From Georgenia sp. (GTDB taxonomy: Bacteria > Actinomycetota > Actinomycetes > Actinomycetales > Actinomycetaceae): a stretch of DNA of 11,682 nt. Shown here in pieces: positions 1-6,104 of this stretch. The first letter of the stretch is position 1. Each line of letters starts with the position of its first letter. The notes under the pieces are model-generated. The model was not told the DNA's origin. It made no database searches and worked only from the letters and a program-made list of their open reading frames with translations. The position numbers and the translations under genes are program-made. Where the stretch lies: positions 1 through 11,682 of the forward strand of contig DAHVRG010000264.1 in assembly GCA_027322565.1 (NCBI GenBank), in the 5' to 3' direction.

Positions 1-1
1 C

Positions 2-2788
2 GCGTCGCCCGCGGCGGGCCGGTACCGGCTCACCGACATCGGCCGGCGGCTCGCCCGGCTCCCCATCGACCCGCGGCTCGGGCGGATGCTGCTCGAGGCA
101 CAGCGCAACGGGTGCGCGGCCGAGGTCATGGTCATCGTCGCCGCGCTGTCGGTGCAGGACGTGCGCGAGCGCCCCGCCGAGCACCAGCAGGCCGCCGACG
201 CCAAGCACCGCCGCTTCACCGACCCGACGTCGGACTTCCTCGCCTACCTCAACCTGTGGCGCTACCTGCGCACCCAGCAGCGCGACCTGTCCGGATCGGC
301 CTTCCGCCGGCTGTGCCGCGCGGAGTTCCTCAACTACCTGCGGGTGCGGGAGTGGCAGGACGTCGTCGCCCAGCTGCGGCAGCTCGCCAAGCCGCTCGGG
401 CTGACGATGCGCCCGCTGGCACTGCCGAGCCGCGAGGAGGTGGGGGACGACCCGGCCGCCGCCGCCGTCGCCGTCGGCCGCTCCGCCGACGCCGCGAGCG
501 CCGACGCGATCCACCAGTCACTGCTCGTCGGGCTGCTGTCGAACCTCGGCAGCTACGACGAGCGGCGGCGGGAGTACCTCGGCGCCCGCGGCACGCGCTT
601 CGTCGTGTGGCCCGGCTCCGGGCTGGCGAGGAAGACCTACGACTGGGTCATGGCCGCCGAGCTCGTCGAGACCTCCCGGCTCTTCGCCCGGACGGTGGCC
701 CGGATCAAGCCGGAGTGGGTGGAGCCGGCGGCGGAGCACCTGGTGAAGAAGGTGTACTCCGAGCCGTACTGGTCCTCGCGTCAGGGCGCGGCGATGGTGC
801 ACGAGAAGGTGCTCCTCTACGGCATGACGCTGGTCGCCGACCGCACTGTGCCGCTCGCCCGGGTCGGCACCGCCGAGGCCCGCGCCCTGGCCCGGGAGAT
901 GTTCATCCGGCACGCGCTCGTCGAGGGCGAGTGGCGCACCCACCACCGGTTCTACGCCCGCAACCGCGAGCTGCTCGCCGAGGCGGAGGAGCTGGAGCAC
1001 CGCACCCGGCGGCGCGACCTCGTCATCGACGAGCACGGCCTCTTCGACTTCTACGACGAGCGCATCCCCGACTCCGTCGTCAGCTCCCGGCACTTCGACT
1101 CGTGGTGGAAGAAGCAGAGCCGCGAGGACCCCGAGCTCCTCACCTTCACCCGCGAGCTCCTCTTCGGCGGAGAGCCGGACGTCTCGTCCGCGGACTTCCC
1201 GGACACCTGGCGCCAGGGCGACCTCACGCTGCCGCTGACCTACCAGTTCGAGCCCGGGACGGCGGCCGACGGCGTCACCGTGCACGTCCCGGTCAGCGTG
1301 CTCGGCCGGCTGCGGCCCGACGGCTTCGACTGGCTCGTGCCCGGGCTGCTGCCCGAGCTCACGGTGGCGACGATCCGGTCGCTGCCGAAGAAGGTCCGGG
1401 TCAAGCTCGTCCCCGCCCCGGACGTCGCCCGGGAGGTCCTCGCGCTGCTACCGGAGTGGTCGGAGGTGGCGCCCGCGCCGTTCGGTGCCCCGTCCTTCCG
1501 GGAGGCCTTCACCGCGGCCGTCGCCATGGCGCGCGACGTCGACATCCCCGACGACGCGTGGGACGAGGAGAAGCTCCCCGCCCACCTGCGGATGACCTTC
1601 CGGGTCGTCGACGACCGGGGGAAGGTGCTCGGCGAGGGCACCTCGCTGCCCCACCTGCAGCGGCGGCTCGCCGCGCAGACGCAACGCGCCGTCCGCAACG
1701 CGGTCAAGGGCGCGGTCCAGCTCGCGATGGAGGAGGCGCGCGGGCGGGCCGGGGGTGCCGCGGGCGCAACCGGGTCCGCCGACAGCGCGGCCGCTGCGGC
1801 CGGTCCGGCGGCGGGGGACGCGCCGGCGACCGGTGCCAGGCCCGGCTCCGCGGACGGGGCCCGGAGCCCCGGCCTCACCGAGGAGCACGGGCTCACCGGG
1901 TGGCCGACGATCGGGACGATCCCCCAGCAGGTCGAGTCCACCGGGCCGCAGGGCCTCCTCGTCCGCGGCTACCCGGCCCTCGTCGAGGTGCGTGCCGACC
2001 GTGACGCTCCGGCACGGGTGGACCTCCTCGTGCTCGCCGACTCGGGGGAGCAGGTGCGTGAGCACCGGCGCGGCGTGCGCCGGCTGCTCCTCGGGGAGAC
2101 CGCCCTGGCGACGCCGCGCGTCACGACCCGCTGGACCGGGCGCGAGGCGCTGACGCTGGCCGCCGGCCCCTACCCGGACACCGAGTCGCTCGTCGCCGAC
2201 GTCCAGCTCGCCGCCGTCACGGCGCTCGCCGACGAGTGGGTCGTTGCCCACGGGGGGCGGGAGCCGATGGACGCGGCCCGGTACGGCGAGCTGCGCGACG
2301 CGGTCCGCGCCGGGCTGGAGGACCGGGTGTACCGGGTTATCGGACAGGTGGTCGCGACGCTCGAGGCGCAGCGCGAGCTCGAGGCCGTGATCAAGGACGC
2401 GACGTCGATCCACCTGCTCAACACGCTCACCGACGTCCGGGAGCAGGTGGCGCGGCTCGTCTACCCCGGCTTCGTCTCCCGCACCCCGGCGGACCGGCTC
2501 GTCCATCTTCCTCGCTACCTGCGCGCGGCACGCCGACGGATCGAGCGCGCCCAGGACAACGTCCACCAGGACGCGAACCTCGCCTGGCGGGTCGCCGAGC
2601 TGGAGGAGGAGTACGAGGCCGCCGCGTCCGCCGCGCGGCACGCGACCGCGGACGCCGGCCGACAGGCCACCCTCGCCGAGGTGCGGTGGCTGCTCGAGGA
2701 GCTGCGCGTGAGCTTCTTCGCCCAACAGCTCGGCACGCCGGTCAAGGTGTCGGAGAAGCGGATCCGCAAGCTCCTCGCCTCCGCCTGA
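2..2788 (+). CDS. hrpA: ATP-dependent RNA helicase HrpA, C-terminal portion (5' end outside window)
   Basis: The reading frame is open from base 2 and stops with TGA at 2786-2788, giving 928 visible residues. The DEAH helicase core lies upstream of the window. Visible residues 1-125 are the helicase-associated (HA2) region, opening with YRLTDIGRRLARLPIDPRLG, a classic HrpA segment. An OB-fold-like region starts near residue 171 (HQSLLVGLLSNLG, then GTRFVVWPGSGL). A long DUF3418-type region follows and ends in the characteristic RWLLEELRVSFFAQQLGTP and VSEKRIRKLL. This architecture separates HrpA from the shorter HrpB. Family knowledge: E. coli HrpA is a cytoplasmic RNA helicase linked to rescue of stalled or collided ribosomes and to mRNA processing. 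Residues about 580-622 form an Ala/Gly/Ser-rich low-complexity insert within the DUF3418 region, probably a flexible linker. An internal ATG at 86 is not the start, because homology continues upstream of it. Confidence 0.95.
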   Translation, partial: ASPAAGRYRLTDIGRRLARLPIDPRLGRMLLEAQRNGCAAEVMVIVAALSVQDVRERPAEHQQAADAKHRRFTDPTSDFLAYLNLWRYLRTQQRDLSGSAFRRLCRAEFLNYLRVREWQDVVAQLRQLAKPLGLTMRPLALPSREEVGDDPAAAAVAVGRSADAASADAIHQSLLVGLLSNLGSYDERRREYLGARGTRFVVWPGSGLARKTYDWVMAAELVETSRLFARTVARIKPEWVEPAAEHLVKKVYSEPYWSSRQGAAMVHEKVLLYGMTLVADRTVPLARVGTAEARALAREMFIRHALVEGEWRTHHRFYARNRELLAEAEELEHRTRRRDLVIDEHGLFDFYDERIPDSVVSSRHFDSWWKKQSREDPELLTFTRELLFGGEPDVSSADFPDTWRQGDLTLPLTYQFEPGTAADGVTVHVPVSVLGRLRPDGFDWLVPGLLPELTVATIRSLPKKVRVKLVPAPDVAREVLALLPEWSEVAPAPFGAPSFREAFTAAVAMARDVDIPDDAWDEEKLPAHLRMTFRVVDDRGKVLGEGTSLPHLQRRLAAQTQRAVRNAVKGAVQLAMEEARGRAGGAAGATGSADSAAAAAGPAAGDAPATGARPGSADGARSPGLTEEHGLTGWPTIGTIPQQVESTGPQGLLVRGYPALVEVRADRDAPARVDLLVLADSGEQVREHRRGVRRLLLGETALATPRVTTRWTGREALTLAAGPYPDTESLVADVQLAAVTALADEWVVAHGGREPMDAARYGELRDAVRAGLEDRVYRVIGQVVATLEAQRELEAVIKDATSIHLLNTLTDVREQVARLVYPGFVSRTPADRLVHLPRYLRAARRRIERAQDNVHQDANLAWRVAELEEEYEAAASAARHATADAGRQATLAEVRWLLEELRVSFFAQQLGTPVKVSEKRIRKLLASA

Positions 2789-2810
2789 CCACCACGCTGC
2801 ACGCGTCGCG

Positions 2811-2856
2811 GCCCGCTGCACACATACCTCAGCCGGGTGCAGTATCTGCAGCGGGC
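2811..2856. repeat. 10-bp perfect inverted repeat downstream of hrpA
   Basis: GCCCGCTGCA at 2811-2820 is exactly complementary to TGCAGCGGGC at 2847-2856, with a 26-base spacer. It begins 22 bases after the hrpA stop. There is no T-run after the right arm, so it could be a weak U-less terminator for hrpA, or a protein-binding site upstream of the gene at 2976. The long loop makes a strong terminator unlikely. The rest of the 2789-2975 gap shows no other reading frame that I can support. Confidence 0.35.
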
Positions 2857-2934
2857 TCCCGGCGTGGGCGCCCCTGTGAGCAACCTCATGCCCGGGGGCG
2901 GCTCCCGACGCCTCAACCGGGGCTCGATCGGCCG

Positions 2935-2970
2935 TATACAGGGAGGAGAACCCCCTCTCGTCCCCGGAGG
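2935..2970 (+). promoter_or_regulatory. Candidate -10 element and ribosome binding site for the gene at 2976
   Basis: TATACA at 2935-2940 resembles a -10 hexamer. A poor -35 candidate, TCAACC, lies 16 bases upstream. GGAGG at 2966-2970 is a good Shine-Dalgarno sequence 5 bases before a GTG at 2976, which decides that start. The ribosome site is well supported. The promoter is a guess from one hexamer. Confidence 0.4.
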
Positions 2971-2975
2971 TCGCT

Positions 2976-3530
2976 GTGCCCGCTGCCACCCAGTTCCCCG
3001 AGGCCCACCTCGCCGCCCAGCACGACGCCGACCGCGTCCTCTCGGCGCTCCACACCGACCGCGTCGCCGACCACCTCCTCGCCGGCCGCCCCGCGCCCGG
3101 GCCCCGCCAGACCGCAGTGACGCTGCGCGCGCTGTCCGACTTCCCGCTGTGCATCCGCATCCTGCCGCTGTCCGACCGCCGTCACCGCGGCGGGGACCGG
3201 GTCACCGGGGTGTCGCACTACCTCGCCCGGTTCGCCGACCACCTGGCCCACCGCGACGTGCGCACGACCTACGAGCCGGAGTACTGGATCCTCGGCGAAC
3301 CGGTCACCGAGCGGCTGCTCCGGATCGTGGCGAAGTCCGACCCGGCACCGGAGGACCGTCCCACCTCCCGCCAGGTCGCCGCGGTGCTGCTCGCCCTCGC
3401 GGACACCGAGGCGCTCGAGCTCCCGCGCCGGCTCGTCGAGGTCGCCGGGGACGGCGACCTGCCGTGGAACGGGGCGACCGGGATCGGCCGCTTCCTCCGC
3501 AGCCTCGCAGACCGCGTCGCCGCCCGGTGA
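2976..3530 (+). CDS. Hypothetical protein, 184 aa
   Basis: I do not recognise this family. The frame starts at GTG 2976, five bases after GGAGG, and ends at TGA 3528-3530. Codons are strongly G/C-ending as in neighbouring genes, and the product looks like a soluble, mostly helical cytoplasmic protein with no signal peptide or membrane segment. It is rich in Arg, Asp, Leu and Ala. It contains two leucine-rich amphipathic stretches, roughly residues 40-60 (TLRALSDFPLCIRILPL) and 125-150 (SRQVAAVLLALADTEALELP), and a middle segment with YEPEYWILGEP. It follows hrpA on the same strand after 187 bases, so it probably has its own promoter. It converges on the TetR gene with 19 bases between the two stops. 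Coding status is well supported; function is unknown. Confidence 0.75.
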   Translation: MPAATQFPEAHLAAQHDADRVLSALHTDRVADHLLAGRPAPGPRQTAVTLRALSDFPLCIRILPLSDRRHRGGDRVTGVSHYLARFADHLAHRDVRTTYEPEYWILGEPVTERLLRIVAKSDPAPEDRPTSRQVAAVLLALADTEALELPRRLVEVAGDGDLPWNGATGIGRFLRSLADRVAAR

Positions 3531-3549
3531 CCCGCGGCCGCGTCCCCCT

Positions 3550-4113
3550 TCACGGCCGCCAGGGCGCCGTGGCAAGCTCTCGGACACGCGACGCGTCCTC
3601 ACGGCGTCCACCCGCGTCGCGCGCGGTCGTGGCGACCCCGTAGATCATCCGGAGCGCCAGGGCGACATCGTCGACGGTGACGTGCGGGGCGATGAGCCCC
3701 TCCCGCTGCGCCCGGGTCAACGGACCGGTGACGAGCTCGGCGAGGCGCTCGTCCCCGTCGTAGTCCGCCACCGCAGGCCGGGCCCCGACGACCAGCTCGA
3801 CGAACCCCACCGACTCGACCATCTGCTCGACGAGCAGGTCGAAGAGCCGCTCGAAGGCGTCCGGCCCCGGATGCGAGGCCGCGGCGTCGAGCCGGGCGAA
3901 GTTCTCCTCGAAGACTGCGAAGGCAAGGTCCACCCGACGGGGGAAGTGGCGGTAGAGGACCGCCTGCCCCACCCCGGCGGCACGGGCTATCGCGCTGAGC
4001 GGGACCGCGTAGCCCCGCTCGGCGAAGAGCTCACGGGCAGCCCGCAGCAGGGAGAGCCGGTTCTCTGCGGCGGCTGCCGGACCGCGGTTGCCCGCCCGGG
4101 TCGAAGGGCCCAT
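3550..4113 (-). CDS. TetR/AcrR-family transcriptional repressor, 187 aa
   Basis: The N-terminal DNA-binding domain (residues about 17-65) is typical of TetR: LLRAARELFAERGY, then the helix-turn-helix at about 38-57 (PLSAIARAAGVGQAVLYRHF). The C-terminal ligand-binding half is variable, as usual, and ends near the GPLTRAQREGLIAPHVTVDDVA segment common in this family. The frame remains open upstream to 4182, but those extra codons would run through the operator and the start of the divergent gene. The ATG at 4113 begins MGPSTRAG, gives a normal family length, and is the better start. No Shine-Dalgarno sequence precedes it, and a TATGAT-like -10 ends only 6 bases before the ATG, so the mRNA may be leaderless. 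It is divergent from the KstD-like gene, with a palindrome between them. The inferred role is to repress that gene and itself, with the ligand perhaps a steroid or other hydrophobic molecule. Confidence 0.9.
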   Translation of the reverse strand: MGPSTRAGNRGPAAAAENRLSLLRAARELFAERGYAVPLSAIARAAGVGQAVLYRHFPRRVDLAFAVFEENFARLDAAASHPGPDAFERLFDLLVEQMVESVGFVELVVGARPAVADYDGDERLAELVTGPLTRAQREGLIAPHVTVDDVALALRMIYGVATTARDAGGRREDASRVRELATAPWRP

Positions 4114-4119
4114 AGTCAC

Positions 4120-4129
4120 ATCATATAAA
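4120..4129. promoter_or_regulatory. Overlapping divergent -10 elements of tetR and the kstD-like gene
   Basis: On the plus strand TATAAA at 4124-4129 is a good -10 for the dehydrogenase gene, predicting a transcript start near 4136 inside the palindrome. On the minus strand TATGAT (plus-strand ATCATA at 4120-4125) is a good -10 for tetR, only 6 bases from its ATG. The -35 regions are poor on both sides (plus-strand TCGAAG at 4101-4106 is the nearest candidate). This is one of the few AT-rich patches in the window. Confidence 0.5.
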
Positions 4130-4148
4130 CCGGACATACTTGTCCGGT
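4129..4148. promoter_or_regulatory. TetR-type operator palindrome
   Basis: ACCGGACA (4129-4136) and TGTCCGGT (4141-4148) form a perfect 8-bp inverted repeat around the spacer TACT. The site abuts the plus-strand -10, covers the predicted start of the dehydrogenase transcript, and occupies the upstream part of the tetR promoter. Position and symmetry fit binding by the adjacent TetR protein with repression of both genes. The site itself is visible; the protein that binds it is inferred. Confidence 0.75.
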
Positions 4149-4168
4149 AGAGAGAAAGGAGTCGAGAC

Positions 4169-5830
4169 ATGAACGACTTCACCCATACCTACGACGTCGT
4201 CGTCGTCGGCAGCGGGGCCGCCGGAATGGCCACCGCACTCGGTGCCGCCGACCGCGGGCTGCGCGTCCTCATCCTCGAGAGCACGGGAAAGTGGGGCGGC
4301 AACACCGCGATGTCGGGCGGCGGGATGTGGTTGCCGAACAACCCCCTGATGCAGCGCGACCGTGCCGCGGACTCCCGCGAGGAGGCGTTGGCCTACCTAG
4401 AGGCAACCGTCGGCGACGCAGGCCGTGCCACCAGCCGCGAGCGTAAGGAGGCCTTCGTCGACGGTGTCGCGGACTTCGTCAACACCGCCCGCAAGTACGG
4501 CATCGAGCTGGTCCGCAGCCCCGACTACCCCGACTACTACCCCGAGCTGCCGGGCGGGAAGATCGGCCGTGGGGTGGAGGTCGAACCCTTCGACGTCAAG
4601 CGCATCGGCAGCTGGTGGGACACCTGCCAGGCACCGGTGGCGCTGCCCGCCAAGACGGACGACGTCTGGCTGCTCGGGCGTGCCTGGTCCACGCCGGGCG
4701 GCTTCTTCCGCGGCGCGCAGCTGGTCTGCCGCGCCCTGGGCGGCGTGCTCCGTCGGGAGAAGCTCGCCGGTATCGGCGCGGCGTGGGCGGCCGCATTCCT
4801 CGACGTCGTCGTGCAGCGGCTGGGCAGCGAGCTCTGGCTCAACGCTCCGCTGGAGGACCTCGTCCTGGAGGACGACCGCGTAGTCGGCGTCAGGGTCACC
4901 CGGGACGGCGAGCCGGTGACCATCCGCGCCACGCACGGCGTCATGCTCGCCGGCGGCGGCTTCGACCAGAACCGGGAGTGGCGCCGTAGGCACCACGGGA
5001 TCGACGGCACGCCCTCGGGCGCCCCCGGGAACCTCGGCGGACCGATCGAGATCGCCGCCCGGGCCGGCGCGGCGCTCGAGCTCATGGACGACGCCTGGTG
5101 GGGCGCCTCGATCGCGCCGCTGCCGGGGGGTATGCCCTCGTTCATCGTCGGGGAGCGCTCCATGCCGTACTCGATCATGGTCGACAAGCACGGCGAGCGG
5201 TTCGCCAACGAGTCGGAGTCCTACGTCGACCTCGGCCACCGCATGCTGGAGCACGACAAGGACGGCCCCTACTGGCTGGTCGCCGACGTGCGACATGCAC
5301 GCCGTTACCTGCGCACCTTCGCGATGGACCCGCGCCAGAACCGGGCGATGCAGGAGGCCGGCATCATGGTCAAGGCCCGCACCCTCAGCGAGCTGGCTCG
5401 GCGGATCGGCGTCGACCAGGAGCGATTCGCCGCGACCGTCCGACGCTTCAACGGCTTCGCCCGGGCGGGCGTGGACGGTGACTTCGGCCGCGGCAACTCC
5501 GCCTACGACCGCTACTACGGCGACCCCACCGTCCGCCCCAACCCGAACCTCGGGCCGATCGAGAAGGGACCGTTCACGGCCTTCAAGGTCGTCATCGGCG
5601 ACCTCGGCACGAAGGGCGGTGTCGTCACCGACGCCGACGGTCGGGCGCTCCGGGAGGACGGGACTGTGATCGAGGGCCTGTACTCCGCAGGGAACAACTC
5701 CGCCTCGGTCATGGGCCGCACCTATCCCGGGCCCGGGTCGACGATCGGTCCGGCCGCCGTCTTCGGGATGCGCGCCGCCCGGCACATGGCCGAGGTCGGC
5801 GCCCGGCGCCCGGTGACCGCAGCCCGCTGA
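4169..5830 (+). CDS. KstD-like FAD-dependent dehydrogenase (3-ketosteroid delta-1-dehydrogenase family), 553 aa
   Basis: The ATG at 4169 is preceded by AAGGAG at 4156-4161. An N-terminal Rossmann motif GSGAAG (residues 14-19) with Glu37 at the end of strand two, then GKWGGNTAMSGGGMWLP (40-56), marks an FAD-binding fumarate-reductase/KstD-type flavoprotein. Features of 3-ketosteroid delta-1-dehydrogenases are present: DYPDYYPELPGG (119-130), NESESY (347-352) and RTYPGPG (517-523) near the C terminus. Family knowledge: the Rhodococcus KstD1 active site uses Tyr119, Tyr318, Tyr487 and Gly491. By motif the likely equivalents here are Tyr120, Tyr352, Tyr519 and Gly523, so the enzyme looks catalytically intact. 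The expected reaction is FAD-dependent 1,2-desaturation of 3-ketosteroids. No other sterol-degradation gene is visible, so the true substrate could be a different cyclic ketone. It is divergent from its probable TetR repressor, and a strong hairpin follows. Confidence 0.85.
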   Translation: MNDFTHTYDVVVVGSGAAGMATALGAADRGLRVLILESTGKWGGNTAMSGGGMWLPNNPLMQRDRAADSREEALAYLEATVGDAGRATSRERKEAFVDGVADFVNTARKYGIELVRSPDYPDYYPELPGGKIGRGVEVEPFDVKRIGSWWDTCQAPVALPAKTDDVWLLGRAWSTPGGFFRGAQLVCRALGGVLRREKLAGIGAAWAAAFLDVVVQRLGSELWLNAPLEDLVLEDDRVVGVRVTRDGEPVTIRATHGVMLAGGGFDQNREWRRRHHGIDGTPSGAPGNLGGPIEIAARAGAALELMDDAWWGASIAPLPGGMPSFIVGERSMPYSIMVDKHGERFANESESYVDLGHRMLEHDKDGPYWLVADVRHARRYLRTFAMDPRQNRAMQEAGIMVKARTLSELARRIGVDQERFAATVRRFNGFARAGVDGDFGRGNSAYDRYYGDPTVRPNPNLGPIEKGPFTAFKVVIGDLGTKGGVVTDADGRALREDGTVIEGLYSAGNNSASVMGRTYPGPGSTIGPAAVFGMRAARHMAEVGARRPVTAAR

Positions 5831-5847
5831 CGGTCACGTGACGGTTC

Positions 5848-5887
5848 GGCTGTGTCGCAGGCGCCCTCCAGCGCCTGCGACACAGCC
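5848..5887. terminator. Perfect 17-bp hairpin, probable terminator between convergent units
   Basis: The left arm at 5848-5864 (GGCTGTGTCGCAGGCGC) pairs without mismatch with 5871-5887 around a 6-base loop, CCTCCA. It begins 17 bases after the stop of the KstD-like gene and ends 15 bases before the stop of the minus-strand small frame. Neither side has a T-run, as is common for actinobacterial hairpin terminators. Its position suggests bidirectional termination. It is the strongest hairpin I found in the window. Confidence 0.7.
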
Positions 5888-5902
5888 CGTCGGTGGTCGC
5901 CG

Positions 5903-6073
5903 TCAGGCGACGATCCGCTGCACCATCGGCAGCCGGGAGCGGGTGAAGAGCCACGCCGCCGGGGCGTCGGGTGTGGCGGTGCGTTCCTCGAACTGCTGCT
6001 TGAGCTGGTAGGCGTGGGCGCCGGACGTGCGCGCGCCGCGGGCCGGTGACCCGACTACGCTCGTGCCAGCCAA
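5903..6073 (-). CDS. Small conserved-looking protein or gene remnant, start uncertain
   Basis: The last 37 or so codons of this minus-strand frame read like real protein, with 35 of 37 third positions G or C and ordinary amino-acid composition: HAYQLKQQFEERTATPDAP, then AAWLFTRSRLPMVQRIVA and TGA at 5903-5905. Going upstream the bias fades and no ATG or GTG occurs in frame until 6106. A TTG at 6073, preceded at 6 bases by GGTGAG, is the most plausible start and would give 56 residues. The ATG at 6106 overlaps the start of the SpoIID-type gene and looks unlikely. The hairpin at 5848-5887 lies just beyond the stop, as expected for a real transcript. I cannot name a family. It may be a genuine small cytoplasmic protein or the 3' end of a truncated gene. 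Confidence 0.4.
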   Translation of the reverse strand: MAGTSVVGSPARGARTSGAHAYQLKQQFEERTATPDAPAAWLFTRSRLPMVQRIVA

Positions 6074-6104
6074 GCTGTGCTCACCGATCCATGCCGAGGC
6101 CGCC

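Noticed and set aside
2869..2900. CGCCCC / GGGGCG inverted pair in the gap before 2976
   Set aside because: Only 6 bp with a long spacer in very GC-rich DNA; expected by chance.
1448..3160. 570-codon minus-strand open frame opposite hrpA
   Set aside because: High-GC shadow: its product is biased to Arg, Gly, Asp and Val with no family motif, and the opposite strand encodes a clear HrpA.
3533..3542. CGCGGCCGCG palindrome between the convergent stops of the unknown gene and tetR
   Set aside because: A 10-bp all-GC palindrome is too short to form a useful stem and loop; not claimed as a terminator.
4114..4182. Extended tetR start at 4182
   Set aside because: The added residues would be encoded by the operator and the start of the divergent gene, and no ribosome site supports it.
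4397..5785. 462-codon minus-strand frame opposite the KstD-like gene
   Set aside because: Antisense shadow of a gene with well-conserved flavoprotein motifs; no domain of its own.
6027..6104. Upstream start (ATG 6027) for the SpoIID-type gene
   Set aside because: It would place 26 non-hydrophobic residues before a perfect signal peptide; the ATG at 6105 fits secretion.
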